From Phytoseiulus persimilis (lineage: Eukaryota > Arthropoda > Arachnida > Mesostigmata > Phytoseiidae), in NCBI GenBank assembly GCA_037576195.1, contig CM075101.1:30008001-30072000 (forward strand): 64,000 nucleotides of DNA, in the 5' to 3' direction. The translations under genes were made by a program, and so were the position numbers. The number at the start of each line of letters is the position of its first letter. Positions within the stretch are counted from its first letter, which is position 1. Of this stretch, positions 22,220-33,487 are shown piece after piece. The notes beneath the pieces were generated by a model that ran no database searches, was not told where the DNA came from, and worked only from the letters and a program-made list of their open reading frames with translations.

Positions 22220-23979
22220 ACTATCGGCCGAGGATCCGGTGAACGTCGTCGTGACGACCCCGTCAGAGCGATCACCCACATCCCGGGAAAGGAGGGGACG
22301 TTCCCGGAAGTATCGGAGCCGGCGGTTAGGAATTGCAAAGTCGAGCACCCAGAAGACTCGCCATCGGGGACGCGTTCTGACCCGTTCCACTCTACCCCTA
22401 TTGCTGCACGTCCCTCAGGGCTGTCGCTGGGAGCTTGTGTCGGAGGGATTCGGGAAATTCCCACGTCGTACCTCGTAAACCGGGCTCGGAGGGCTCCGAC
22501 GAAAGTCGACAACTTAGTAGCAGAGTTGATTTCCCCACTTTGAGAGCTGACGATCATCATGCAAAGCGGAAGCCCGGTCTCAAAACGACAGTGAAGCCAA
22601 ATCTCCCAACCGAGTTTGTCCGCCAATCTGTCTGTGGATTTCATTAGCAAAAGCAGTTCGACGTCGGCTCCCAATGAAGCAGTCAAGCTGCATCCGCAGC
22701 CCGAGTCTGGAGCCAACGGACCACCGACCGACTAACTGGCCGGATTGGAAGCGAGCAAGCAAACGCCAGGCTCGACTGGTCCATTGGGCTAAGTTGACTG
22801 TTCAGTTCAGGGGACGGTCCGTCGGAGGACATGTATGTAGTAGTAGACGAATTGAGAATGGAGCCCCTATACAGCGACAACAATTGGAGCCGGAGCGTTA
22901 TGCGCCGCGCTTTGTTCTCTCGCTTTGCCCCTGGCCATCTGCTCGGAAACCCAACGATTAGAGCAAGAGAAACAGACCGGGCGGGACAGGAGGGACGCGG
23001 ACCAGGACCGCTCGTGAAAGAAAATCAACGCAACCGAATCCAGTGGTCGCTGTCGGCTTACGAATTCGGCGGCCCGCCACTCCCGCGGCCAGCGGTTAAG
23101 GTTGCACTTCGTGATATTTTTTTTGGGAATCTGCCGCCGCTCACGACAGCTGTGGCAAGAGATGGACTCAACGTTCGAGGCGAATTTCGAGCTCTGTTGG
23201 GCTGCCGACATCAACACTCGCTTGTTGCGTGTTAGGGAGGATTGGCGCGGTTTTCAGTTCTTTCTTCGAACTCTCGGAGTCTGCTCTGCGCAACTGTATC
23301 ATTCACACAGCCCTCGGATATCTGGCGTCTGGACAGATGGAGAATTCGCTGCCGAGAGATAACTATGCGCAAAAATTCCACATGGTGCTGAGCTCGTTAA
23401 TTCGTTTTCCTCTCATCTCTCCCCCAGCTCAAGTTCAGCACAAACAAGAGAGTCTGTTCGTGTTTACTGAAGCCCCGTGGTTGACGGGTTGCGGGGCTTG
23501 CAGGCGCTCATCGAAAGAACTCATACCATCGTGGAGTCGGGAGCTGCGCGTTGCGAGCACCTCCAAAATCATGTGGCACTAGCTGGAACCCTCCTGCGGC
23601 GAGATACTCTCGACCCGACCTCTCATAGGACGTCTGATCAACGACCTCGTGAGCTGGACAAGCAGCAGTAGACTAAAACTCCAGAGGTCAGAGCCGGTTT
23701 TCAGCGGAAATCTTGAGGCAGATCCAGTGAGCTTTTCATTCGTTCCAGAATCGGGGTTAGGTCATCGGAATCCAAAAAATGTGGGAAAGAAAAATACCGC
23801 TCGCGCTAGCCCAAGATTCTCGAAGCAGACAGCGCAGATGTCGCACACACCCCCGAGGCCCCCAGATAAGGTTCGAAGACATTGGAATCCCGTACATGGG
23901 AACAAAGAGGAGCAAATGAGGAGTTCGTAGACGACATCAGCATCCCCGTTCTGGATCGGGGTCGGGAGCGAGGCGGACG

Positions 23980-24020
23980 CGAGGGCAGGCAAGCCTGGCG
24001 GTCGGTCGGCTGGCAGGACA
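23980..24020 (+). repeat. imperfect tetranucleotide tract (GGCA/GGTC type)
   Basis: GGCAGGCAAGCCTGGCGGTC followed by GGTCGGCTGGCAGG. Confidence 0.5.
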
Positions 24021-24693
24021 ACAGGATTTTCGGCAGGACGCACCACGTTCCCTGCCGTTTCCATAATTAATGGAAATCAGCTTTTTTCCATCTTCAAAGT
24101 CGTCCTCGATTTGCATTCCGGCGGGCATTTTAAGCGAACCACCGCTTTGACTCAAGTTCTCTGCAATACTCCTCTTTGCTTCACAAAGACAAGGATGGAG
24201 AACGTTTCGGGGCCCTCCGTACAGTTCCTCGTGCTCCACAGCAACCTCGAGTCAAGACCCATACAAGTAGAACTCGTGCCAAAACCTCAAGTTCTGTTCC
24301 CGGAAATCAAGGACCATGCCTTGATTCGAGTCGCGGTGGTTGTGCTCTGTTCCCCCTGTGGCTCTCCGTACTTGTGACTATTTTACCTCGTATGAAACGA
24401 GGACTGGTTTGTTTTCATTCTCTGCGGCGGGCTCATCAAGTTCCTTCAGAGTCTGTTGAACGCCGACGAGAGGAAAAATTCACTCGAATTCATTCCTTTT
24501 TAATTCGGTCGGCCGAGAACGGCGGTACTCTTCCGTTCGCTTTCCTGTTCAGCTGCGGGAGGGCCGGGCCGGGTTTCTCTCTCTTCGGGAAGGTTTTCTT
24601 TTGCTATTTTCTCCTCCATGTGCTTTTTCGAATCGCACACGATTAGCGGCTGCTATGTTTAATCCACGCACAAGACGCGTAGTTTCCTAAGCT

Positions 24694-25263
24694 TTGAGGC
24701 ATGATTGCACAGCACGCAAAACGACTGTCCCGGATCGTAATTACACTCAAAAATCTTCTCCCAACGCGCCGTTCGCCTCGCCTCCTACTGGATCGCTCTT
24801 GCTTCTCCTTTGGGATCCCACAGCAAATGATGCGTGTGATGCTAAGAGGAGCAGAGCTCGAAGTCCAAGATTTGATTTCTGCTGCTACCGTTTGAAAAGA
24901 GCGTTTTCGCAACTCCACGACCCCAGCGGGCTCGGCTTCGTTGGAGAGCAGTTGCTGGTGGCAAGCTCCTTCGCCCGCATTCGTGGAAATGTGGCGTCGA
25001 CTGACGGGGTCCCCCTTCCGTCTGTTCGACCTACCAGTAAAGGCAAGGCACTCCCCGAACTTCTAATCTCACCCGTGGTTCAAAAATTCGACAGCAGGCT
25101 GGAATCACAAGTGTGGCCGGCGATTCAGGTAGTTTCGATGACCCCTCTCGGATTCTCCGAGTTCGAATTCGTGGCTGGGCTTTCCACGCACAATAAAGTC
25201 ATGGTCCTGGTCGTGGAACTCTCTCTGCGGAAGCAAACTAGCGAGCTCCGCATCCTAGTGTGA
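24694..25263 (+). CDS. open frame of 189 codons, best in its second half
   Basis: From about 24895 to the TGA at 25261-25263 the frame is hydrophobic and low in arginine, beginning LHDPSGLGFVGEQLLVASSF and rich in valine and leucine. The first 65 codons are poorer and overlap the 24701-24895 frame. A usable acceptor (TACCGTTTGAAAAG) lies near 24900. The DPxGL string is faintly like a spot in BEL/Pao retrotransposon polyproteins, but neighbouring residues do not support that and I do not assign it. Unrecognised. Confidence 0.25.
   Translation: MRHDCTARKTTVPDRNYTQKSSPNAPFASPPTGSLLLLLWDPTANDACDAKRSRARSPRFDFCCYRLKRAFSQLHDPSGLGFVGEQLLVASSFARIRGNVASTDGVPLPSVRPTSKGKALPELLISPVVQKFDSRLESQVWPAIQVVSMTPLGFSEFEFVAGLSTHNKVMVLVVELSLRKQTSELRILV
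24701..24895 (+). CDS. open frame from ATG, 64 codons, possibly 5' part of a broken frame
   Basis: ATG 24701 opens a frame containing GIPQQMMRVMLRGAELEVQD and ends with TGA at 24893-24895. The overlapping plus frame 24694-25263 takes over in composition exactly where this one stops, as if one base had been lost or gained near 24890. Single-exon coding, two exons or chance are all possible. Unrecognised. Confidence 0.25.
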   Translation: MIAQHAKRLSRIVITLKNLLPTRRSPRLLLDRSCFSFGIPQQMMRVMLRGAELEVQDLISAATV

Positions 25264-26144
25264 GCAGAGAACTCCAACTCAAAAGTTGGGAACCGCCTCC
25301 TCCTCCGTTGCGATCGACGTCGACAGTCGGGCGAGGTGAGTTGTGAAGTTCTCTTGTTTTTAAATGCTCTGACTCGGCTCCACATCCCGTTCTACAAGTC
25401 AAGATCCGCTCATTGTTGCTCCGCAATTCGCAGCACAATACATGATTTTCCCTCGTAGCTGTTTTGCTTTCTCATTCAGCTCAAAGGAACACTTACGGTC
25501 ATTACTCCGACGTCCCAGCGGAGAAATATCTGATGAGGAAAGCGACAAGAAAGAACAATCATAGGAGACAACCAAGAACAACATGAAGCTCCGCTTCCGG
25601 TGGGCGCCTCTGTGTTTAATCCGGAACGATCACCGCAAAGCTCCGCAGAAATTCCCAAGAAAGCTTGGATCTTCAGTTCGGTTCACATCCTCCCGCGCTT
25701 CCATCTCCCCATTTTCTCCGCCCGATGTCTTGCATGATAGCAGCGCCCGCTGCTCAAAAAAAGAAACTGCGTTTTGTATCTCGTGACTTAGTGGCCGAAC
25801 TGGTCACGTCATTCTCGTGGGTGGACGATAACATTATTGCCGGTGCTGCTGCCTCAGAACGTCGCTTCTCAGATTTTATTACAAGGCGACTTTAGAACAA
25901 GACCAGCTGCCGGTTTTCCTCCCGCTGGCTCTCCCGTCGTAAGGATCCGCTCCTCACACTTTTGAATTCATCATTATACGTTCAGTTTCTCGAGAATATT
26001 CGTGGACGTGAAAGAGGAGCGCAGGTTCGCCTATCTTCCGGTGACAGCCCTCGAAAATTTCAAAGTTATCGAATCAATAGAGGACGGTTGCATGTTTCCC
26101 AGAAGATCAGAACTTCGTCTCTTTCCTTTTCACCGCTCATCGAG
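25264..26144. other. no gene supported
   Basis: Short frames only. The 3' end (26110-26140) is a pyrimidine tract that serves as acceptor context for the next candidate. Confidence 0.3.
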
Positions 26145-26297
26145 CGCCGAATTGAGCGATTCAATTGTCGGTGGGCTCGGGATGCGTTATCGAGGGAGAA
26201 AATACTACTCATCTCAATTACTGGAAGGATGCGCTTCCCGGTTGAGAGCTGGGAGTATTTCGATGACGCTGTCACTCACCTGCAAAAGGATGTGCAA
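26145..26297 (+). CDS. candidate penultimate exon
   Basis: The exon ends at a perfect GTAAGT donor (GT at 26298) in phase 0, with WEYFDDAVTHLQKDVQ as its last residues. The chosen acceptor is the AG at 26143-26144, after a long CT-rich tract (CTCTTTCCTTTTCACC); the frame is open further upstream to 25962, so the start could differ. The next strong acceptor, at 26481, continues the frame in phase 0. Unrecognised. Confidence 0.35.
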
Positions 26298-26481
26298 GTA
26301 AGTCACTGTATTTCCTGTCTTCAACTGCCCTGATCGAGCGATTATCCGACCACACTCCCGACGCAGCGATGCATTCTCGAGCGGGAGATTTGTGCATGTA
26401 GTTGTCAACATTGAGGAGCTGACCTCGAAATCGAGGACGTATGATGTGCTAGAATCGAGTTTTGCTCTCCTCGTCACCCAG

Positions 26482-26559
26482 ACGATCGCCATACTCCAGT
26501 ACCGAGGATTCCGAGTACAGAGTCACGGCTCTGCGTCATCCATTGGCTCAATCAACTAA
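26482..26559 (+). CDS. candidate terminal exon
   Basis: An excellent acceptor (TTGCTCTCCTCGTCACCCAG, to 26481) opens in phase 0 with TIAILQYRGFRVQSHGSASS and stops at TAA 26557-26559. It joins in phase to 26145-26297 across a 184-base intron with a GTAAGT donor. A different frame from the same acceptor is open longer, so the terminal position is not secure. Unrecognised. Confidence 0.35.
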   Translation, partial: TIAILQYRGFRVQSHGSASSIGSIN

Positions 26560-28066
26560 TTCCTGTCAACGACAGGTTGCGTCGTGGGGACAATCCGAAA
26601 CTCAGATTGCCGACTCGATTGGGCGTTCAATCGAGCGATGATACGCCGTTGAAGTTCCAATGAAGGCCGCTCTGATTCGGGCCGTATCAGCACGCCGACG
26701 GGAAGACGCAGTCACTCCGTGACGGCTTTTGACTGATCGCCACGTTCGAGTTGGAATACGAAGCTAGCTCGATCAGAAAGGACTCTAGAATCGCTGAATG
26801 TATCCTTGTGATTCGATTCACTAGACCTCACGTAAAAAGAAGGCTCTTCTGAAAATTACGTCGAGTTCGTTTTTGTCTATCTGAACGGGTGTCCTTGACC
26901 AACTTGACATTTCCTCATTTCCTTGACTTCTCCTCACCCTCGAATCGTTCTTGCTCAAAAGTTCTGGGAGTCAGATTCCGTTTTTTCTTTTATTGCGCTC
27001 CTCTCCCTCCGTTTTTTCATGATCCTCAACGTCTTCTGACGGCGACGGGCCTCCCCGGTGCGGGAGCGCGAGCGGGTCGTTCAACTCACGTCTTCAGCTG
27101 TTTGCGGCTCCTCCATGCTTCCCTGTCTGTGCGTGTGTGTGTGTGTGTGTGTTTGTCCGGGACAAGCGAATTCGAATGTGTATTGTGTCTGGTGGCACAG
27201 CCGACTTTGTTGGCGCGACTACGCACGCTTGAGGAGCGCCATTGTACGAAGTCGCATCTAGAAGAACAACCCCGCTACCCCGTACAGAATGAGATAGCGG
27301 CAACCACAGCTCCGGACGCAGCGGCGTGCTCGTCAAGTCACGCTGGTAGCTACGACCGGTGCGTATGTCAAAGTTTTAAATAGCGATCGGAGTGTCTTTG
27401 TCTTCGTCCGCCAAGTTCGGCAGCGAGCAGTACGCGATGCCCTGAGCGAACGTGAGCTGCGCATCGAACTTCCGGTTGAACCGCGCGCCAGATCAGACGG
27501 ATTGGAGCGAGCTGATAATTCATGAGCGCCCACGCTAGTCATTCCAGTCAAGAGCTCCGCGGGAAAGAGTCACGCGGGCGCGAAGGAGAGACAGGCGAGA
27601 GCCCACCGTCAAGGTCATCAGAGAGGATTAGGTCGAGTTAAGCCCATCTCTGCCGAACCCGAGTCAGAGCCAAAGCCTGGCAACAGTACGTACCGCAACT
27701 GCTGCCATCATCAACGTTCCTTGACGGCGCCTCCTCCGCTTTCTTTCTATTGTCTGTCGAGCTTTCAAGACCGTCCTCATGCTGAATGGCGTTCACCTTA
27801 TCCTCTCGAAGGAAGGAGAATAAATGGCCGCCCTTCCATGCAAAGTTGATAATTTATTAATTCTTTGAGGTCCTCTCTAATTTCCCTGCTTCCATGGAGT
27901 GTCCTCCTCACCTTGTCTCTATTTTTCTTTAGAGAACCCAAAGCTACGCACTGGACGAAGTCTTTTTCTTGATTCGGGATCTCGATCATGATTTTGATGT
28001 GGGATCCGTCTATTACTCAGCGGGGAGGATGGAGCTCCCCATCTCCGGGTCTCTCACGATCCGGTA
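26560..28066. other. no gene supported; GT microsatellite
   Basis: Frame 26889-27383 (plus, 164 codons) runs through the GT microsatellite and is not credible. An AT-rich patch lies at 27845-27862. Confidence 0.3.
27133..27152 (+). repeat. (GT)10 microsatellite
   Basis: Ten uninterrupted GT units. Confidence 0.9.
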
Positions 28067-28324
28067 ATGAAAACGTTCGAGCTGTCTTCGGGCAGGCGAC
28101 CCGAAGTAATCGTGGACAGGGACTCGAGTTCTCCTAACAGGCTTGTGGAGTTCGATGTGAACGAGGGCTCCCGATTGTTTACAGAAATAAATCGTTCTCC
28201 CATCAGTCCAATCGCTCTACTTCCATCTGCCTGTGGTTTGAAGTACTGGCCTCCGAGGGATCCCGGTCCGGCGCGGGAAAGTTCACAGACTGCGGAGCTG
28301 TTTCCCAGAAATTCCGTTAAATGA
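28067..28324 (+). CDS. candidate small protein or first coding exon, 85 codons
   Basis: A true ATG at 28067 (GTAATGAAA) opens 85 codons to TGA at 28322-28324. The translation includes RLVEFDVNEGSRLFTEINRS and a proline-rich second half, with few cysteines. No donor is needed to explain it, but several GT sites exist. An antisense frame (28054-28344 minus) mirrors it and is also open. Unrecognised; composition is the main support. Confidence 0.3.
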   Translation: MKTFELSSGRRPEVIVDRDSSSPNRLVEFDVNEGSRLFTEINRSPISPIALLPSACGLKYWPPRDPGPARESSQTAELFPRNSVK

Positions 28325-31300
28325 AAGATGCTACAAGTCGGCATGTCGTTAGGAGCGGGCTCTTCATCGCTCCATATTCAGGTCAGGCTTTTGGAATTCT
28401 GTCACGGGTACCGAAACCCTTCCGTGAGAAGTATGAACTACGGAGCAGCCGCAACCAGCAGCCCAAACTTCTCTGTCACCCCTTCAGTATTGCCGTGACT
28501 CGCACCTGGGCGAGGACTGTTCCGAAAATCTCGGAGAGCTCCACTTGAACGAGTTCAGCTTTTCCCCGGCAGATAAGAACAAGGAATGTTAGAGCTGAAC
28601 ATGTCAGGTTTGTCGGCTTCGTCAGGGAGCTTTGCGTGCTTTCAGGAATAATAGCTTGGTAAACTTCGGCCACCGTCGCTCGTTCTGAGACATCTGATAC
28701 GGTTAGGTAACTTGAAACGCCGCTCTTTTCTTTTTCCTTGGAAATAAAAAATAAAAAACACACGTCGTGAAAACTCCGAAGAATAGATGGCAATCTAGGT
28801 CTTCAAACTTTCGGCCAACCGTCGACGTGTGGGGCACCGCTAGCCAGCGTTGGTGTTGTGGGAATCCTGAAATTCTGAACGCTTTTCACACGACGAACTA
28901 CTCATCAGACAGCAGCGAGAGGGATAAAGGCTTCGTCAGCGCCATGGCTTGCATGCTCCTTTCGATGAAGCGACTTGTTTGCTGAACCATGGCGAGCTAT
29001 TAAATATTACTGCGTATTAATTGTACCGCTCCCATCTCGGAATTGTGAGTTCGCCTCCACGTTATGAATTCTTCGCTCGCTGCTGCGTCCTTCCTTTCAT
29101 CGCAGGGATCCCTCCTCAATCCATGGGCTCTCTTCTCATCCATGAATACTGTCGTTGTTGTGCCTCATGCGCATATAGATGCACGAGCATGTGCACAATC
29201 TCTCACGAACGATAATATCCACAGAAAAGTCTCGACTGGACATTCGAGAATGCGGTGACCAGAACTGACGGGAAGTTTTTTCGCCCGCGTGACTTTTTGC
29301 GAATATTTTCCGAAGCGATTCCAAAACCTCCCCCTTCAAGAACCCTCCGTCTTCAGTTATCAGCTGTCCCGACTTGTGTGTGGAGTTTCCAGTACATCAA
29401 CGTATAATCTTAGCTAGCTTTGGCTTCCATTGGCCAGTCCTGTTCTCTCCGTGGTCTTTCCCTCTCTCACACTCTCCTCATTGAGTGCGAGCGAGAGCCA
29501 GGGCGGCATGGGTAGGCGATCCTGGATGGAAACTTGCGAGCCCAATGCTAGCGACTCAAGGCAAATTCTGCCGCCAGACCAGCATTCGGAAAATGATCTG
29601 GGTGGTCAATCATGCACAGCGAACACAAGAGGCCTCTAGGGATACCAACATATACAAAGAGGGAAACCACACTGCCGTCATCATCAAATTCCACTCATTT
29701 TGTGCGGTTGCCGCGGTTTCCGACGGGGAGACAAGACACGAAAAGTTCTTGGAAGCGTCGGATCTTCGACGATGAGGACGACTGGGATCAATACTGATCT
29801 CAGACTCACGATCAGGAGCATAGTGTTTTCTGAGATCCGAGCCGGCATATATTGTAGAATGAATATACATACGGTATGCTCATCGTGCATAGTGTATGAC
29901 TCTTAATCGATAGTGCTGTCAGGGTGACATTTTTCGTTGCCAAAGCTGATAGCCTAGCTCGCCTACCAACAAGTTGATCGGACCATCTTCGCCTTCCCTT
30001 CCTTTCCGGCCGTCGCTGAGTGAATGACTGACTGGGCGAGCGAGAACGAAACAAGCCAGTGTGGTCCGTCCATCCGTCCGAGTGTTCATCGGTGTGTCTG
30101 TCTAAAAAACGGAGGCTCTTCCTTCCGCAGTTTGAAAATGGACCCCGGCTGCAGTGGTCCGAAGCAGCACATTTTGACCACAATCGGTCGTCTGCGACGT
30201 TTTCTCCATTGTCACCAACGACGCCGTTAGTGCCGCCACAGCCAACCAAATAGAAGATCTCATTAAACACTTCCTCTTCTATTTCGTCTTTTCACCCGCT
30301 TCTTCTTAGTAATCGTCTCCACTTCGTCCCACTGCCTTCAACTGACCGACAAGCTGGAGAGTAGGATAGCTGGTTAGGGCGGTTCAAATTCCGAGCTTTC
30401 AGGCTCCCGGAGAGGAGCAGATCCGAGGATGAAGAGGAGGGAGAAAGACGCCGACAGCTTCGAAACGTTCTCAGAATATCTCAAATTCGTTCCCGAATAT
30501 CGCCCAAATCGTCTTCAAAATGTCCGGAGAGCCTCTGGGAAGAAAAGGAAACACTTCCTCTCTCCGGTCCCCTGACTCTCCCAGACGGGCGCTCGGAGCG
30601 TTCCCGGGACGTTCCCTTCAGCTCCTCAGACGTGGTCGCATACCCGGTTTACAGAGTGAGAGACGTTTTTTTTTAGAGCGAACGGCCAACCGGCGAGTCG
30701 TTAGCGCGAGCACTAGTTGAAGGAGGAGCTGAAGGGACAACAGGAGAAAAAAAGACTACATTCACTGAAACACCCGCAGACCGTTCGTCCCTTGAACGAC
30801 GAAAACAGCGACGACAAAAAGGACAACGGAACGTGTGGCTCCTGCAGCGGCTTCCTCTCCCGCCGCCGCAGTTGTCGAATCGCCAAGCGCTCCAACTCTC
30901 TGACAGGCTGTGGGAGGCAGCGAACCCGTTCTCGGAGAGACGGACAGTTTCCCGTGTCCACAGTCGTGCCCAGTTCGGAGCCTTAATCAGTTTTTTTTGT
31001 TAGCAAAACGCCCATTTCACCGCTATCCAGAACCCGAAGTCGAAGCGGATTTTTCCTCTATCTCTGTGACAAACGCTCTCCTCGCGGCCGCGCTCAGATA
31101 TGGGGTCCGAAAGAGAGCTGTCTTCTGGTCATCAGAGTTGAACCTGTTAACGAGTTCCCGTTCGGCGGGAAACCACTTTTTCCGCGCACTCAGAACTGAG
31201 TCCTCACTGGAAAATCGGAGAGAAAGTCCGGCTCTGGCTTTGATGGCTTTTGCGAGGAACCTGGCCGCAAATCTATGCGGATGGTCAGAGCCGTGCTGAC

Positions 31301-32700
31301 CATTTCCGGGTTCATACCCTGGATTCGAACATGTCTCATAACCATGGCTCGACACGATGATACCCTTGATTGATTCAGGTTCTTTGGAAAGCTCAGGAGC
31401 TTTCCACGGGGCTGACATCGTCATCGATTCCGTTACTCGCTCCTTCGAGTTGGCTCTCGAGAGAGCCCTTCGATTCTCACGTGTCGTCGTCTCCTCCTCA
31501 CTTCTTCCTAATTCTGCTGTAGTCCAGACTCCCCTTAGAGGAAATCGTTTATTCTCCCTAACAAAGCCTTCCATCATGCTCTAAAGTCTCTCCTTGCCGT
31601 GCACTGAAGTCACCGGCCGGCCAACGAAACTCCAGGCAAGAGGGAGATAGCGTTCAGTGACATTTTTATGTAATACGGCTCCTTCCTCGTGTTCTCTTTC
31701 TAGATGCCTCTTCCTTTCACGCTCAGTTTTTGCCTGGTTCCCTCAAAACGCAGTCAACTGTATTCCGATCGATAGGTACTGGAATGGTCTGATACCAGTG
31801 TCAGCCGACGAAACGGCTCAGCAGGCGGGGTGACGGAACATTCGTCAGAGTTCCATTACAGAGGGCTCGTGCACCAAATCAGTGCAGTCGGACAGGCCGC
31901 AATTGGGGACGGAGAACTCTATTGAAGAATAACGGACCCAGTTTCCTCATGAGTGACTGACGGGCGTTCGAGAGGGAAAAAATAGCTCATCATGGTTGCT
32001 TCGTTAATAGTAGTCTCATTAAGAGCCGAAGGAGCCGTGATGATTTTCTAATAGTCCGGTCTCTCTCCTTGTGCGTGATCCGATCGAGGGTTTCCCCGAG
32101 TCGTTCCCTGAGCTGAGACGCTGTCTCGACTCATATCGGGCCCACATGTCTCGTTCCCAGTTTCGGTCCTATCAGTCTGCACGACGAGCCGTTTGCTAAG
32201 AGTTTACCTCTCCAGGTGGGCGCCCACGTGTCTTGAGCTCTTCGTGAGGGAGCAGCTGATCGATGGAGGCACGATGGACGACCAATGACTCCCGAAAACA
32301 CGGTGGACCGTTTTCCAGTTGATATTGTTACTCCAAGTCGGCCATTTGTTCCTTTCCGTTCGCGGAGGGATCGAAGCACGTTGCGGAAACTTATCGAGCA
32401 GAGAGGCGTACCACCATTCTTGGGGTCATCCTATTGTCACAATGTCTTACGCTGTATTCTGGAGCGAATAAGTTTCTCGTGAAGCGACTGAAGGAACTCG
32501 CTCCGTGGCTTGTGAAAACAGCTCCGCGTGCCGTTCCCTGTTCTTATTTTCCTCCTCCCACGCGCATCTTCTCCGGTTTTCCCTCGTCTCCTTTTGCCGT
32601 CGTGCGCTTCTTCGACTTTTTAGCTTTCCCCTGTCTAGCATAGCACCCCTCTTCATTTCTCCTTCCTCGTTCGTGCTCTTGACTCTTTACCCAACGGCAG
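28325..32700. other. no gene supported in about 4.4 kb
   Basis: Frames up to 184 codons (31023-31577 minus) occur without splice support. AT-rich patches lie at 28998-29022 and 29845-29885, and a tetranucleotide tract at 30005-30105. Confidence 0.3.
30005..30105 (+). repeat. imperfect tetranucleotide tract (TGAC/GCGA/TCCG type)
   Basis: GAATGACTGACTGGGCGAGC and GTCCGTCCATCCGTCCG with intervening unique bases. Confidence 0.5.
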
Positions 32701-32755
32701 AAGGCAGACGACGGCGACAAGGGTGGACAGAATTGCGGCTAAGGACAATATTATT
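32701..32755 (+). CDS. candidate internal exon with strong splice borders
   Basis: A long pyrimidine tract ending ACCCAACGGCAG (to 32700) and a GTGAGC donor (GT at 32756) bracket 55 bases encoding RQTTATRVDRIAAKDNII in phase 2 to phase 0. The phase-0 acceptor at 32896 continues the frame for 100 more codons. Unrecognised. Confidence 0.35.
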
Positions 32756-32896
32756 GTGAGCTCGAGAATTCCCCTCTCAGCAATATTCCGTTGCTCTCAC
32801 CATGAGCTTGCTTGGCGGCGCCAAACGCAACTTCAGCATCGGTAGGTTTCAGTCCATCGTTCTCGTCTAACGAACGCGTTCGGTATCAACTTTCAG

Positions 32897-33199
32897 CCAC
32901 AGATTGTTCGCGTTGCTCGGCTCTCATCTAGAAAAAGTTCGATGAGCTTGTATGACAGAAGGAAGAACATCGTCAAGTCATGGAGGGGCTACAAACAAGT
33001 TTTGGCCACATACAGGACGAGTGGCCTGAATCATTCGCTGGGATTGCGGAAGAACGGCATGATCCTCGACGTAAAACGAAGTGCGCCTCCGACGGCTTCA
33101 ACGCGATCGCCATGGATATTCCAGAAACTAAATATTAGAGACTCGGCCGCTGCTGATTGCCCTCGATCCCATCGGAGTATTGGAATCGGCGCGACGTGA
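32897..33199 (+). CDS. candidate terminal exon, 100 codons
   Basis: The acceptor (GTATCAACTTTCAG, to 32896) opens phase 0, matching the exon at 32701-32755 across a 141-base intron. The product is basic and includes RKNIVKSWRGYKQVLATYRT, ending at TGA 33197-33199. A second frame in the same interval (from about 32959, stopping at 33139) also looks good, and an ATG at 32802 with a CACC context followed by GTAGGT could start a different short model that splices with a 55-base intron into the same acceptor. Unrecognised. Confidence 0.35.
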   Translation, partial: PQIVRVARLSSRKSSMSLYDRRKNIVKSWRGYKQVLATYRTSGLNHSLGLRKNGMILDVKRSAPPTASTRSPWIFQKLNIRDSAAADCPRSHRSIGIGAT

Positions 33200-33487
33200 T
33201 CAGACGACCACGAGTTTGTCCCAGACAAGTCTGTTCCAAAGCGGGTTTCGGCCTTCGGTTCTGAATTTCTCCCACGGTTCATTCATTATTGCCATCCAAA
33301 CGCGGGAGATCAGTGAAAACGACACTCCGGGGGCCTTCCTGCGTCGGAAGTCGATCTTGGCCTCCACGACGCGAAATTCCGCTTGTTTTCCAACTAAGCG
33401 GCTCGATCTCAATCGGTCAGAAAGCTCGGAAGTCGCGCCCGAGGAGATCTTTTGGGCAACCCGCGCCGTGTTGGCAATGAACTGCTT
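33200..33487 (-). CDS. candidate terminal exon, minus strand
   Basis: From a minus-strand acceptor (CAAGTTACTCAG) the frame runs 95 codons in phase 0 to TGA (33202-33200). It contains WMAIMNEPWEKFRTEGRNPL and an alanine- and serine-rich first half with helical character. The same frame is open further upstream to 33646. The antisense plus frame (33180-33491) is also open and plausible, so strand is uncertain. Its stop abuts the stop of the plus-strand candidate at the palindrome TGATCA. Unrecognised. Confidence 0.25.
   Translation of the reverse strand, partial: KQFIANTARVAQKISSGATSELSDRLRSSRLVGKQAEFRVVEAKIDFRRRKAPGVSFSLISRVWMAIMNEPWEKFRTEGRNPLWNRLVWDKLVVV

Larger units (their letters stand above)
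19552..24693. other. no gene supported in about 5 kb
   Basis: Frames up to 178 codons (22180-22716 minus) and 168 codons (20323-20829 plus, with a real ATG) are present, but I found no paired splice signals to support them. The stretch contains a 13-base C run (20243-20255), an (ACAG)n repeat (22199-22219) and a tetranucleotide tract near 24.0 kb. Confidence 0.3.

Noticed and set aside
24895-25030. BEL/Pao retrotransposon relic suggested by a DPSGL string
   Set aside because: Only a five-residue resemblance; the expected flanking RNase H and integrase motifs, LTRs and a primer-binding site were not seen.
30361-30400. tRNA-like A and B boxes (TAGCTGGTTAGG ... GGTTCAAATTCC)
   Set aside because: The two boxes are almost adjacent, leaving no room for the anticodon arm.
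31290-31335. tRNA-like T-arm (GGATTCGAAC on the plus strand, read on the minus)
   Set aside because: The stem bases do not pair and no acceptor stem or anticodon arm can be built around it.
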